In this document: positions 25,982 through 34,917 of the stretch, piece after piece | Numbering within the stretch: position 1 is the first letter of the stretch | Layout of the letters: every line of letters starts with the position of its first letter | Source: Lachnospiraceae bacterium GAM79 | GTDB lineage: Bacteria; Bacillota; Clostridia; Lachnospirales; Lachnospiraceae | Assembly: GCA_003584705.1 (NCBI GenBank) | Contig: AP018536.1 | Location: 2,294,001-2,358,000 of the forward strand | Direction: 5' to 3' | DNA: 64,000 bases | Position numbers and translations under genes: made by a program | The notes under the pieces: model-generated | Databases searched by the model: none | What the model saw: only the letters and a program-made list of their open reading frames with translations | What the model was told of the DNA's origin: nothing

Positions 25982-28843
25982 TTATGCATTATCCCTTTCA
26001 TTAAATTCCTGCAAAAACTTTCGGAAATCATCGATTGGCATAGGCTTTGCATAAAAATAGCCCTGTACGATGTCACAGTCCGCCAGACGCAGCATGTCTA
26101 ACTGTTCCTTCGTCTCCACCCCCTCTGCCAATACCTTGAAGCCGAGATGCTTCAACATTTTAGTCAGATATTTGATAATTGTCAATGCCGTTTCTTCCCG
26201 TTCGCTGTTCATGGTGTCATCCAGGAACTGCTTGTCCAGCTTCACCGTATCCACCGCTACCTTGGACAACAGATTCAGGGATGAATAACCGCTGCCGAAA
26301 TCATCTACTGAAATCTCTACCCCTTTATCCCGGAGAGTCTCCAGATTGTTGGTCAGTTTATTTAGATCCGACATGAAAACAGATTCCGTCACTTCCACTT
26401 CCAAAAGTTCACTGGGTACTTTGTAGTCTTTCAGGCGTTTTAAAATATTCGGTACGAAGTCTGTATATTCATTATGCCTTCTGGAAAAGTTCACCGAGAT
26501 CGGCACCACTTCTTCTCTCTGCGCCAAAGCATCCTGCAAATATTCCAGTACCTGATCCAGAATGGCAAAATCCACCTTGGTCACAAATCCGTTTCTCTCA
26601 AAGACATCAATAAATCTCCCCGGCATTACCATAGAACCGTCAGCCCGGATCCATCTGACCAGTGCTTCAGCACCCACTACTTTTCCGGTGTGCAAAGAAA
26701 CTTTCGGCTGCAGATACGCCCGAAATTCCTTATTATTGTATGCAGCTACCATACCAGATACGATCTCTCTGGTATTCTCCAGATTCTTACGGATCTTCTC
26801 TGTATAGATTTCCACCGCACTGTCTACCTTCTGGGTCTTGCACTGTTTTCTGGCCTCATTGGCGTTATCCATCATGGAGGACACCGACCAGTCATTCTCC
26901 AGGATTTCATACATTCCCGTGGCAATGACCAGATTGCACTGGTCGTAGCGGCTGTTGGTCTTCTGCACAAAAGTATTGGTGAATTCCAGATATTTGTCTC
27001 TGGCCTTCTCCACCGTATCTTCCTTCAGCACTCCCACGAAATGATCCGAAGTTACACGACAGAACAGTACGCCGTTCTGGCACTTTTCCTGCAAGGCTAT
27101 CGCAAAATCATGCAGGATCCTATCTCCCACTTCATAACCGTACATTTCGTTCACATACTGGAAATTTGAAAAATCAGATGACACAAAAAACAATCCTGAT
27201 TTCCCGTGGGCAGCCATATAGGCCTCCAGCTTATCCACAAACTTGTTATATATCGGCAGTCCGGTCAGAGCATCATAATTCAGTTTCCGGTTCAGATCAC
27301 GCTGATCCTTCTCCGCATTCTTCAGCGTGCGCAGTCGGTTAAAAATCTGGTGAGAAATTCTGCACAGTGCATTTTTCTCTTCCTGCCAGCTTCTGTCTGT
27401 GTGGCGATTTGAGAAAATAACGCTGGCCTTTAATCCCTTAGCGGCCGTGGACATTACAATCATCACGGACTCCGCCTCTTCCTTGTAGACATCCGGAGTC
27501 TCTGACTGCCGGTAGATCACAGCACCGGATTCATCGGCCTTTTTCCGGATCCTGTCCCATTCGAACACGCCGGGATTCAGGATTCTTCTGGCAAAATCTT
27601 TCTTCTCTTCACGATTCCATTGATAACGGATTGTTGGTCCAGCCTCGTTGACTTCCACACAGATCATGTCATCAATTCCAAAAAAGCTACAGGTCCGCTC
27701 ACAGATCACCTTTAGTGCACTGGTCAGATTCGGCACATTTTCCAACAGATCCATGCAAAATAATACCAAATCTTCCGCACTCTCAAACTGTGCCTCTTTA
27801 TGGGCAATCTCGTCCTCCTTGTTCTCTTCACTGTCCAGATAACTCTTGCCGGGCAATGCCACACCTTCCTTGACATCCAGCAGGTAATAAGCACCCTTTC
27901 CTTTGCTCTTTACCTGATACAGGGCTGCATCTGCCCACTGGAACAACAGATTGTAATCCGTCACCGTGCCGTCTGTCACCGCCGCGCCCAGGCTACAGGA
28001 AATGTGCAGCCCTGTCTTGTCATCATCATAACGGTCAGACATGCAGCGGTTCAGCTGTTTTAATTTCTCCTCCAGCTGTTCTCTGTCCATGTCCTCCACA
28101 TAGAAGACAAATTCATCCCCACCGATCCGGCCTTTTAACGCCTCGGGGAAAATATTACTGAGTTCATCCGCAAAGGAACACAATACCGCATCCCCAAACA
28201 GATGGCCGTTGGTGTCGTTGATCTTCTTAAAGCTGTCCACATCCTGTACGACCAGATACCCAGTCTGCCCGCGTTTCAGGCTCTGTAGCCTGGCACCGAT
28301 CTGTTGTTTGATGGTAGAATTGTTCAGCAATCCGGTCAGGGAATCTTTCTGAGATTTTTCCCGCAGTTCCCACTCTTTTTTCTTCTGGTCATCAATGTCA
28401 CAGACCTTTCCCAGAACCCGCTCCGGTTCTCCCTTTTCATCATAAAAAGTCTGTCCGATGACCTTCACCCACCGGGGCTTCCCCTGCGCATCGGTCTTGC
28501 AGAGTTCGATATAAATATCCGGCTTGCCACTGCGCAGTGCTTCTGCCAGCTGTTGTTCTACCGTTTCTGTCCGGTTCCCGGCTTCTTTGAGCAGCTGATC
28601 TGTATACCCCTCCGTGATCTGCCGGGAATACAGAATTCCCTCTCCCGGACCGGCATAATACATCTTGTCATTTACAATATCATATTCGAAAATCAGATCT
28701 CCGGACATACGGATCACAGCCATCAGCTTTTCCCTCTCCCGGTGCAGTTCTCTGGTGGTCTCATCCAGCTGTCTGTCCACATCCCCTGTCTGTTTTTCCT
28801 GCAATGCAACCTCTTTTTTCAATCCCATACATTTTTCTTCCAT
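25982..28843 (-). CDS. Cyclic-di-GMP signalling protein: PAS, GGDEF, GAF-like, degenerate GGDEF, EAL
   Basis: 953 aa. Order: a short coiled coil; PAS (about 40 to 155); an intact GGDEF domain with GRIGGDEFVFY; a GAF-like segment (about 350 to 500); a second GGDEF-type domain whose active loop is TSDHFVGVL, thus inactive; and an EAL domain from about 690. The EAL keeps EALVRW, the Asn in VNFSRR, VEVTES, DDFGSGYSS, VKLDK and LAEGVET, so phosphodiesterase activity is expected. No membrane segment, hence cytoplasmic. It could both make and break c-di-GMP, with PAS and GAF as inputs. GAGG precedes the ATG. Confidence 0.92.
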   Translation of the reverse strand: MEEKCMGLKKEVALQEKQTGDVDRQLDETTRELHREREKLMAVIRMSGDLIFEYDIVNDKMYYAGPGEGILYSRQITEGYTDQLLKEAGNRTETVEQQLAEALRSGKPDIYIELCKTDAQGKPRWVKVIGQTFYDEKGEPERVLGKVCDIDDQKKKEWELREKSQKDSLTGLLNNSTIKQQIGARLQSLKRGQTGYLVVQDVDSFKKINDTNGHLFGDAVLCSFADELSNIFPEALKGRIGGDEFVFYVEDMDREQLEEKLKQLNRCMSDRYDDDKTGLHISCSLGAAVTDGTVTDYNLLFQWADAALYQVKSKGKGAYYLLDVKEGVALPGKSYLDSEENKEDEIAHKEAQFESAEDLVLFCMDLLENVPNLTSALKVICERTCSFFGIDDMICVEVNEAGPTIRYQWNREEKKDFARRILNPGVFEWDRIRKKADESGAVIYRQSETPDVYKEEAESVMIVMSTAAKGLKASVIFSNRHTDRSWQEEKNALCRISHQIFNRLRTLKNAEKDQRDLNRKLNYDALTGLPIYNKFVDKLEAYMAAHGKSGLFFVSSDFSNFQYVNEMYGYEVGDRILHDFAIALQEKCQNGVLFCRVTSDHFVGVLKEDTVEKARDKYLEFTNTFVQKTNSRYDQCNLVIATGMYEILENDWSVSSMMDNANEARKQCKTQKVDSAVEIYTEKIRKNLENTREIVSGMVAAYNNKEFRAYLQPKVSLHTGKVVGAEALVRWIRADGSMVMPGRFIDVFERNGFVTKVDFAILDQVLEYLQDALAQREEVVPISVNFSRRHNEYTDFVPNILKRLKDYKVPSELLEVEVTESVFMSDLNKLTNNLETLRDKGVEISVDDFGSGYSSLNLLSKVAVDTVKLDKQFLDDTMNSEREETALTIIKYLTKMLKHLGFKVLAEGVETKEQLDMLRLADCDIVQGYFYAKPMPIDDFRKFLQEFNERDNA

Positions 28844-28864
28844 GCAGACCCTCTTTTGCTTTCT

Positions 28865-29626
28865 CTATACCTCTTCCACCCGGCTGAAATTCCAGACACG
28901 GAGATTGTATTCCACGATCGGCGTGTCACAGTAAATACATTTCTTGGCTCCCAGTCCCGGAAGCGGTGCTCCACAGTTCGGACAGTTCAGTCCCAGACCG
29001 GCATCCTCCTGATTCTCGATCATATCCTGATCCTGGATATAGACCAGTTCCACGTTATACTTGGCCTGTTCTTTATGCTCTTCACTGCCTCCTATTACTT
29101 TTCCGTTCTCTTTTAATGCATGAAAATACTCCACTGCCGTCTGCAGGACAATACTCTGTCTTCCCCTCTGCTTCCGGTACTGGTGGATCTCCGTTCTGTG
29201 AATATGGATATTTTCAAAGCTCTCCTTCTGGGACTGGTTCTGTAGCATTTCCAGCCGCAGTCTGAGCTGTTCTTTCAATTCTCTGGTTCCCTCCGACAAC
29301 AGGGCCGGATTCTGTTTCGTAATACTCTGCAGATAGGAGGTCAGCACATTCTCCGCTCTGCTCTTCATCTCATCATAATGAAATTCCGGGAAATCCCGCA
29401 TAATGGACGGCATGTACAGGTTGGTTGCGGAAGAGACCGACTTCGGTGTCATTTCCACTTCCTTTTCTCTCTGTTTCATTCCCTCGATCATGGAGTCCGT
29501 TCCGAATAACATCCGGGAGGTATCCCGCAGTTTTTTCCTGATGTTGCAATAGGCATAATAAATGATTCCTGCAAGCACCAGAAGTAATACCAATATGACG
29601 ATAATTGCAATCAGATTTCCGCTCAT
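28865..29626 (-). CDS. Membrane-anchored protein with C-terminal zinc ribbon
   Basis: 253 aa. An N-terminal membrane helix (residues 4 to 26) is followed by a helical region and a domain of about 100 residues (SYLQSITKQNPALLSEGTRE) that resembles Tim44-like or NTF2-like folds, and then a zinc ribbon CPNCGAPLP and CIYCDTPIV near the C-terminus. Proteins with this plan are frequent in Lachnospiraceae without assigned function. It precedes the GGDEF/EAL gene by 21 bp, so the two are probably co-transcribed. The SPFH zinc-ribbon protein on its other side also ends in zinc ribbons, hinting at a shared membrane-surface role. Confidence 0.7.
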   Translation of the reverse strand: MSGNLIAIIVILVLLLVLAGIIYYAYCNIRKKLRDTSRMLFGTDSMIEGMKQREKEVEMTPKSVSSATNLYMPSIMRDFPEFHYDEMKSRAENVLTSYLQSITKQNPALLSEGTRELKEQLRLRLEMLQNQSQKESFENIHIHRTEIHQYRKQRGRQSIVLQTAVEYFHALKENGKVIGGSEEHKEQAKYNVELVYIQDQDMIENQEDAGLGLNCPNCGAPLPGLGAKKCIYCDTPIVEYNLRVWNFSRVEEV

Positions 29627-29710
29627 TTATGTTTCTCTCTGTTTTTCATTCTGTTGTAATGTTTGTATAGCATAAGTTCAGGAACGCAGGTGCCAAAGTT
29701 GCACCACATA

Positions 29711-29732
29711 GCTGAACTGTTAACAGTTCAGC
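29711..29732. repeat. 22-bp perfect palindrome, possibly a degenerate repeat copy
   Basis: GCTGAACTGTT and AACAGTTCAGC are exact reverse complements. The next 40 bases (GCGCGCCATTCGCAAAGCCG and on) resemble the repeat at 63341 to 63406, so this may be an old copy of that family. Confidence 0.4.
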
Positions 29733-29764
29733 GCGCCATTCGCAAAGCCGCACTGTTACAGCAA

Positions 29765-29798
29765 AGTACAGCAGATGCCAAAAGGCATCCGCTGTACT
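29765..29798. terminator. Hairpin downstream of the SPFH protein gene
   Basis: AGTACAGC, one mismatch, GATGCC, loop AAAA, then GGCATC, mismatch, GCTGTACT. It has no long U-run on the minus strand, so it may be a weak terminator or a transcript-stabilising stem. It lies 33 bp past the stop of the SPFH gene. Confidence 0.5.
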
Positions 29799-29831
29799 GC
29801 TGTTTTGTAGAAATATTCTGCTGAGTATGTA

Positions 29832-31190
29832 TTATACTCTGTCGTTCTCGTCAAAAGGATCACCGCACTCCGGGCAGAACTTGGGAGGATGTGCAGGATC
29901 TTCCGGCTCCCAGCCACACTTGTCGCATTTATAGATCGGTGCGCCGTCCGGCTTCTTTGCTCCGCATTCGGAACAGAACTTGCCCTGGTTTACTGCACCA
30001 CAGCTGCAGGTCCAACCTGCATCGGAGGGCTTGGGTGCGCCACACTCGGAACAGAATTTGCCCCGGTTATCCGCAGCACCGCAGCTACAGGTCCAGCCCA
30101 GTACCGGTGCCTGCATCTTAGGAGCCTGCCCCTGCACAGGTGCTGCCTGTGCCTGCTGCATACCCATACCATTCTGCTGTGCATCCATCTGGTACAGTTG
30201 GCCGGCATTAATACCACCTACCATATTCGCCATGTTCATACCGGCAAATGCCATCATAGGTCCTGTGGAAGTATTAGATGCTGCCATCTTCATAGCTTCG
30301 GCCTGTGCAGCAGTCATGGTAGCTGCAGCCATTCCGGTATTGCGCAGTACTGCGGTTCTCTGCAGATCAGCAATAGTCTTCGCATCCTCATCGGGAATCT
30401 TTGCAGAGTTGATATTGATAGTAACGATCTCGATACCGCGAAGCTTGGTCCACAGATCGGAAAGTTCATCTTTTAAAGCCTCCGTCAGTTCCTCAGTGTG
30501 TGCGGGAATCTCACTGGGACGGACGCCTTTTGCGGAGATCTTGGCCAGTGCGGGCTGCAATGCAGTCAACAGTTCTGCCTTCATCTTCGCTACCAGTTCA
30601 CTTCTGGTGTAGGACTCTGTTACGTTACCACATACATTCTTGTAGAATAACAGAGGATCTACCAGATGGAATGAATATTCACCGTTACAACGTAAAGAAG
30701 TATCCAGATCCAGTCCGATATTCTGATCGATCACACGGAAAGGAATGGGGCTTGCAGTACCAAAGAGATTGTTCATGATCTCCTTAATATTAAAAAAGTA
30801 GATTCTCTGATCCTTTGCCGCATTACCTCCGAAAGTAAAACGCTTCCCTATATTGGAAAATGTATTCTTAACGCTCTCACCAAGATTTCCGTAGAACAGG
30901 CTGGGCTCGGTGGAAGAATCATATACGAATTCACCTGCATCGGCACAGAACTCTACAATTCCGCCCTGATCCACGATGATCATACACTGTCCTTCGTTGA
31001 CCGCCACGATAGAGCCGTTGGAGATAATGTTCTCCACACCCTTGGTGTTACTGTTACGTCCATTGGTTACACGCTGCTGTCCTTTTACTACCAGCACATC
31101 ATTGGAAAGGGAATCACAATAAAAATACTCTCTCCACTGGTCAGCCATCATGCTGCTGACTGCATCTTTCGCTGCTCTGATTAAACCCAT
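29832..31190 (-). CDS. SPFH-domain protein with zinc ribbons (YdjI-like)
   Basis: 452 aa. Residues 1 to 290 form the SPFH/band-7-like domain of the YdjI (virion core protein-like) family, which in Bacillus belongs to a membrane-stress response set. A flexible Met- and Gln-rich linker (about 290 to 360) leads to three zinc ribbons: CSCGAADNRGKFCSECG, CSCGAVNQGKFCSECG and a C-terminal CDKCGWEPE with CPECGDPF. There is no membrane helix, but SPFH proteins associate with membranes. It is probably monocistronic, with the upstream 200 bp containing its promoter. Role inferred as scaffold for membrane repair or phage-shock-like response. Confidence 0.82.
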   Translation of the reverse strand: MGLIRAAKDAVSSMMADQWREYFYCDSLSNDVLVVKGQQRVTNGRNSNTKGVENIISNGSIVAVNEGQCMIIVDQGGIVEFCADAGEFVYDSSTEPSLFYGNLGESVKNTFSNIGKRFTFGGNAAKDQRIYFFNIKEIMNNLFGTASPIPFRVIDQNIGLDLDTSLRCNGEYSFHLVDPLLFYKNVCGNVTESYTRSELVAKMKAELLTALQPALAKISAKGVRPSEIPAHTEELTEALKDELSDLWTKLRGIEIVTININSAKIPDEDAKTIADLQRTAVLRNTGMAAATMTAAQAEAMKMAASNTSTGPMMAFAGMNMANMVGGINAGQLYQMDAQQNGMGMQQAQAAPVQGQAPKMQAPVLGWTCSCGAADNRGKFCSECGAPKPSDAGWTCSCGAVNQGKFCSECGAKKPDGAPIYKCDKCGWEPEDPAHPPKFCPECGDPFDENDRV

Positions 31191-31383
31191 TACCGCACCT
31201 CCGTTTTATATATGAAAAATATGTTCTTTTTCACATCTCTTATATTTTAGCAAATTTTACACATTCCCTCAACTGCTTTTCGTAAAATATCGTCATTTTT
31301 CCTTTACAATGTGCCGTTTTTCTACTAAACTGTGATACTAGAGATGTTTGATTAAACTATAATATAAAAGGGTTGAAAGAAAA

Positions 31384-31881
31384 ATGGGTAAAAAAGCTAC
31401 AAAAGCCGCTGATAATATGTACTATCTCGCACGTTGCGAAGCCGCTGAGACGAATGCGGACTTCAGCAGTCGGGAAAAAGCCGCCGAACTGGTGGGCATC
31501 GACCGTACCAGACTGGCCAGGATCGAACTGGACACCATTGTTCCCTATCCCGAGGAAGTCAAGGCCATGGCCAAGGCCTACAATACACCGGAGCTGAACA
31601 ATTCCTTCTGTGCCAGGGAATGTCCTCTGGGCCGCAGCAGTGTATCGGAAGTCGACATTGTGGACTTTGACCGGCTGGCATTGAAGGTACTGGGTTCCTT
31701 AAAGGATATCGACACCCTGCGGGCTTCCCTGATTGCCATCTCCGAAGACGGCATCATCTCCGAGGATGAGCGCCCGGCATTTCAGGATATTCTGGATTCC
31801 CTGGAGAAGATCAGTACCAATGCCAAAGCTTTGAAATTATGGGCCATCAAAAATATACACATCAAGGAGGAGGACGTCTGA
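31384..31881 (+). CDS. XRE-type helix-turn-helix protein
   Basis: 165 aa. The N-terminal 75 residues form an HTH of the XRE family (SSREKAAELVGIDRTRLARI, then ELDTIVPYPEEVKAMAKAY). A conserved-looking Cys pair CARECPLG follows, and then a helical C-terminal domain that probably dimerises. Proteins of this type with a CxxxCP motif after the HTH are widespread in Lachnospiraceae, often next to unlinked membrane or transport genes, and may sense metal or redox state through the cysteines (inference). It is transcribed alone between two leftward genes and has an intrinsic terminator overlapping its end. Confidence 0.75.
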   Translation: MGKKATKAADNMYYLARCEAAETNADFSSREKAAELVGIDRTRLARIELDTIVPYPEEVKAMAKAYNTPELNNSFCARECPLGRSSVSEVDIVDFDRLALKVLGSLKDIDTLRASLIAISEDGIISEDERPAFQDILDSLEKISTNAKALKLWAIKNIHIKEEDV

Positions 31882-31896
31882 TCCTCCCCCTTTTTA
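31869..31896 (+). terminator. Intrinsic terminator overlapping the HTH gene end
   Basis: GGAGGA (31869 to 31874) pairs with TCCTCC (31882 to 31887) and is followed by CCCTTTTTAT. The stem includes the last codons and stop of the HTH gene. Confidence 0.65.
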
Positions 31897-31912
31897 TCCT
31901 ATTTTATTCTGC

Positions 31913-32932
31913 TTATCTTGCCGTTGCTTTCTCTGCGAATTCCGTAGTTACCAGTGCCTCGTAAGGTACTCTCTCTTTCAGTACATCCGAATCCTCCAGA
32001 ATATTCTGCAACAGGTCAAAGGCATCTTTATGGAAGATCAAATCCTCTTTCCAGGTATCCTGTTCCTGATATCTGGCAACAATAGCTGTCAATGTGTCAC
32101 TTTCGGTCTCGGCAAACTGGGGTGCAATACACTTGGCAATTTCCTCCGCACTATGCTCCTGTACGTAATCCATGCCTTTTTGCAAGGCATCAGTGAATGC
32201 CTGAATGGTCTCGGGATTTTTTTCCAGGTAACTCTTCTTTGCTGAGAACGAGGTATAAGGAACATAACCGGATTCTTCACCCAGAGAGGCCACCACATAA
32301 CCGTCACCCTTTTGTTCCAACAATGTGGCATGCGGCTCGAACTCAATAGTAAAGTCTCCCTGTCCGCCGGAAAAAGCTGCTGCCGTGGAACCGAAGTCAA
32401 TGCTCTGGTCGATGGACAGATCCGTTGTCGGATCCATATTATTTTTCTCCAGAATATATTCAAATACCATCTCCGGCATACCGCCCGCTCTACCGCCCAA
32501 GACGGTAGTACCTTTTAACATATCCCACGAAAAATCATCGATGGGTTCTCTCGCCACCAGGAAATTGCCAGCCCGCTGGGTCAGCTGGGCAAAATTCACC
32601 ACATAATCTTCCGTTCCGCCAGCATAGGTGTAAATGGTGCTCTCGCTGCCCATAAAGCCGATGTCCGCCTCACCGGTCAGTACTGCCGTCATGGTCTTAT
32701 CCGCGCCAAATCCCGTCACCAGCTCCAGATCGATCCCGGCATCTTCAAAATATCCTTCTTCGATTGCCACATACATCGGTGCATAAAAAATAGAGTGGGC
32801 TACCTCATTGAGCACCACTCTGGTCTTCTTTGGTCCGTTCGTCTGCTGTGCGCTGCCGCAGCCCGTAAGTGCAGCCGCTGCAAGCACTACAGACAATACT
32901 GCTACCGTTACTTTCCTTCTTTTCATAATCAT
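31913..32932 (-). CDS. NMT1/THI5-like ABC substrate-binding lipoprotein
   Basis: 339 aa. A signal peptide with lipobox (VLAAAALTGCGS) shows it is anchored outside. The mature part matches the NMT1/SsuA/TauA-like periplasmic-binding fold (LNEVAHSIFYAPMYVAIEEG, then GFGADKTMTAVLTGEADIGF), which binds aliphatic sulfonates, nitrate, riboflavin or pyrimidine precursors. No cognate permease or ATPase lies nearby, so it is an orphan that must pair with a transporter elsewhere. Two starts are possible (32932 and 32926). Its ribosome site GGGAGG is partly inside a strong hairpin at 32940, so translation may be controlled. The substrate cannot be told from sequence. Confidence 0.85.
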   Translation of the reverse strand: MIMKRRKVTVAVLSVVLAAAALTGCGSAQQTNGPKKTRVVLNEVAHSIFYAPMYVAIEEGYFEDAGIDLELVTGFGADKTMTAVLTGEADIGFMGSESTIYTYAGGTEDYVVNFAQLTQRAGNFLVAREPIDDFSWDMLKGTTVLGGRAGGMPEMVFEYILEKNNMDPTTDLSIDQSIDFGSTAAAFSGGQGDFTIEFEPHATLLEQKGDGYVVASLGEESGYVPYTSFSAKKSYLEKNPETIQAFTDALQKGMDYVQEHSAEEIAKCIAPQFAETESDTLTAIVARYQEQDTWKEDLIFHKDAFDLLQNILEDSDVLKERVPYEALVTTEFAEKATAR

Positions 32933-32939
32933 TCATCCT

Positions 32940-32976
32940 CCCTGAGATTACATATTTATTCTATGTAACCTCAGGG
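32940..32976 (-). promoter_or_regulatory. Leader hairpin overlapping the ribosome site
   Basis: CCCTGAG with CTCAGGG and TTACATA with TATGTAA pair around a 7-base loop, with one internal mismatch. On the minus strand the last GGG of the stem is part of the GGGAGG ribosome site of the binding-protein gene. It is either the terminator of the upstream HIT gene or a translational gate. Confidence 0.6.
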
Positions 32977-32992
32977 AAAACGTTCCATATAA

Positions 32993-33412
32993 TTACAGAT
33001 TTGCCTTGATCTTATCGATCATCTCCTGATACTCCGCATCGGTCAGCAGAGTCTTGCCGGGGTTCATCTCGAAGGTTCCGCCCCACTCGAAGCCGTCCTT
33101 GTACTTCGGGCACAGGTGCATATGCAGATGGCAGCCGGTGTCACCGTAAGCGCCGTAGTTTAATTTATCGGGATGGAATGCTGCATGAATAGCTTTGGCT
33201 GCATGAGCCACATCCTCGAAGAATAATCTTCTCTCTTCCTCGCTGATGTCCACGATCTCGCTGACATGGTCCTTATATGCCACGATACATCTGCCGGGAT
33301 GGCTCTGCTCCTTGAACAGGATCAGGCTGCTTACCTTCAGATCACAGATAAAAATACCGAACTTGTCTAACAGTTCTCCTCTCATACAATATCCACAATT
33401 TGCGTCTTTCAT
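32993..33412 (-). CDS. HIT-family hydrolase
   Basis: 139 aa with the histidine triad HLHMHLCP near residue 94, preceded by GDTGCHLHMH and a substrate-side Cys pair at the N-terminus (CGYCMRGE) that may bind zinc as in HinT/Fhit relatives. The family hydrolyses nucleoside phosphoramidates or dinucleoside polyphosphates via a covalent nucleotidyl-His. An AGGAGAACAA ribosome site lies before the ATG. It follows the PHP hydrolase gene with a gap of 78 bp and is followed by the hairpin at 32940. Cytoplasmic housekeeping enzyme; exact substrate unknown. Confidence 0.88.
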   Translation of the reverse strand: MKDANCGYCMRGELLDKFGIFICDLKVSSLILFKEQSHPGRCIVAYKDHVSEIVDISEEERRLFFEDVAHAAKAIHAAFHPDKLNYGAYGDTGCHLHMHLCPKYKDGFEWGGTFEMNPGKTLLTDAEYQEMIDKIKANL

Positions 33413-33490
33413 TTGTTCTCCTATCTGCCCTCTTACGGGGCCTGCCGTCTGCGGCTTAAATTCTTGTCCGGTCTTGCCGGGTGGAATCAG

Positions 33491-34249
33491 CTATAATGTT
33501 ATGTTGATCAGCTTACGGATGTTCTCCGGATCATAGTTCAACACCAGTTCCTTCGGAAATTCCAGTTCCCGCATCAGCTGCTCTGCATCATCAAATGCTC
33601 CGATGGCAAAGCACATATGGCTGTCCGTTCCCATTATAACAGGCTGATCATACTTCATGCAAGTCTTTAACAGCTCTGTAATATTTTCTCTGCCTCCTTG
33701 TCTGGCCGACTGGGGATTCAGGGATGAATTGTTCACTTCCAACACCGCCTGTGCCTGTCTGGCCTCTCGCACCAGTTCGTCATAATCCAACGGAAATCTG
33801 CCGTCATCGGGATGCCCAAGTATTTTCACATAAGGATTCTGAAAAGCTCTGACAGATGCCAGTGTATTCTCCTTGCGGCTTCCCGCAGTAAAGGCAAAGG
33901 GATGAATGCTGGCAAGGGCATAATCCATTTTCTGCAGATAGCGCTCTTCCAGATCCAGTTCACCGTTTGTACTGCAGATATTTGCTTCTACGCCGCATAG
34001 CAGGCGCAGACTTCCATCTGGCTTCGGTATTACCCGGCCGGTGTTCTCTTCTCTGTCATATATTCTGGGAATCACTTTATAATTACTGAAAAAGAAATTA
34101 TGCGGGCCTCCCGGGGAAGTCGGTCCGTGCTCACTCATTCCCAGGTACTGTAAGCCCATTGCCAATGCAGCATCTATATTCTCCAATAAGGTACTATACG
34201 CATGCCCTGCTGCCAGAGTATGCGTATGAAGATCCATGATTGCTTTCAT
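33491..34249 (-). CDS. PHP-domain phosphoesterase (YcdX-like)
   Basis: 252 aa. Metal-binding motifs of the PHP family: DLHTHTLAAGHAYS at the N-terminus, SEHGPTSPG, the Glu in CGVEANI, ASIHPF, LGHPDDGRF and GTDSHMC near the end. The family includes histidinol phosphatases and the YcdX phosphatases that use three metal ions; the length and HTHTLAAGHAY motif fit YcdX best. An AAGGAC site precedes the ATG. It lies in a leftward run with DUF1836 upstream (29-bp gap) and HIT downstream, probably one operon. Confidence 0.88.
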   Translation of the reverse strand: MKAIMDLHTHTLAAGHAYSTLLENIDAALAMGLQYLGMSEHGPTSPGGPHNFFFSNYKVIPRIYDREENTGRVIPKPDGSLRLLCGVEANICSTNGELDLEERYLQKMDYALASIHPFAFTAGSRKENTLASVRAFQNPYVKILGHPDDGRFPLDYDELVREARQAQAVLEVNNSSLNPQSARQGGRENITELLKTCMKYDQPVIMGTDSHMCFAIGAFDDAEQLMRELEFPKELVLNYDPENIRKLINITL

Positions 34250-34278
34250 TCTATTGTCCTTTTACTTTCCAAAACGGT

Positions 34279-34917
34279 CTAATTCTTTTTCTTATGAGCT
34301 TCCTTCTCCGGTTCCTGTGCTTTCATCGTATCTGCCAGATCCGCTACCAGCTGTTCCACAATCATCTTCTTCATATAGACATCAAAACTCAACAGGCAGA
34401 TCAGGGCAAATTTCTGTAAAAACTCCTGCTCTTCTCCGGTCACTTCGGTAAAGGAATCCTCTGCTCTGCGGAATTTCTCCACAACATCCTTTTTCAGATT
34501 CTCCAGCTGTTCCTTCTCCAGCACCACCACTTCCTTGTAGACGCTCTCCAGGTCAAAGACCTGTCCGTTCTGAAAATAGCGGTCAGTAAGGGGCTTAAGC
34601 AGCGTCTGGATCTCATTCATGGGAATGATCCCTTTATAATAGTAGATAAAAATAAGAAGCAGCACATGCTCTTTGGAATATTTCTTCTTCACCGGCGGCG
34701 GCAGCAGATCATTCTTCGCATAATTGTTGATCATGGTCTTGGTCAGGATGCGGTCTTCGGTCTGGGGCCGCACTGCGGAACGCAGCTTACGATCCATAAA
34801 GGTCAGTACCTGATCCATATACAGATCAATATTCGGAATGTCTTCCGACTTGATATATTCTACTTTCTCCAGACTCTGTAAGATCATCTGAAGTAATTCT
34901 TCTGTTGTTGCTGCCAT
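34279..34917 (-). CDS. DUF1836 family protein
   Basis: 212 aa. The motif ILTKTMINNYAKNDLLPPPV followed by KKKYSKEHVLLLIFIYYYKG is the signature of DUF1836, a Firmicutes family whose N-terminal part looks like a MerR-like winged helix (two helices and a proline-rich wing). The C-terminal half is helical and has a hydrophobic stretch near the end (FALICLLSFDVYMKKMIV) that is more likely buried than membrane. The tail is Lys- and Glu-rich. Probably a DNA-binding regulator; targets unknown. First gene of the leftward group with the PHP and HIT hydrolases. Confidence 0.8.
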   Translation of the reverse strand: MAATTEELLQMILQSLEKVEYIKSEDIPNIDLYMDQVLTFMDRKLRSAVRPQTEDRILTKTMINNYAKNDLLPPPVKKKYSKEHVLLLIFIYYYKGIIPMNEIQTLLKPLTDRYFQNGQVFDLESVYKEVVVLEKEQLENLKKDVVEKFRRAEDSFTEVTGEEQEFLQKFALICLLSFDVYMKKMIVEQLVADLADTMKAQEPEKEAHKKKN

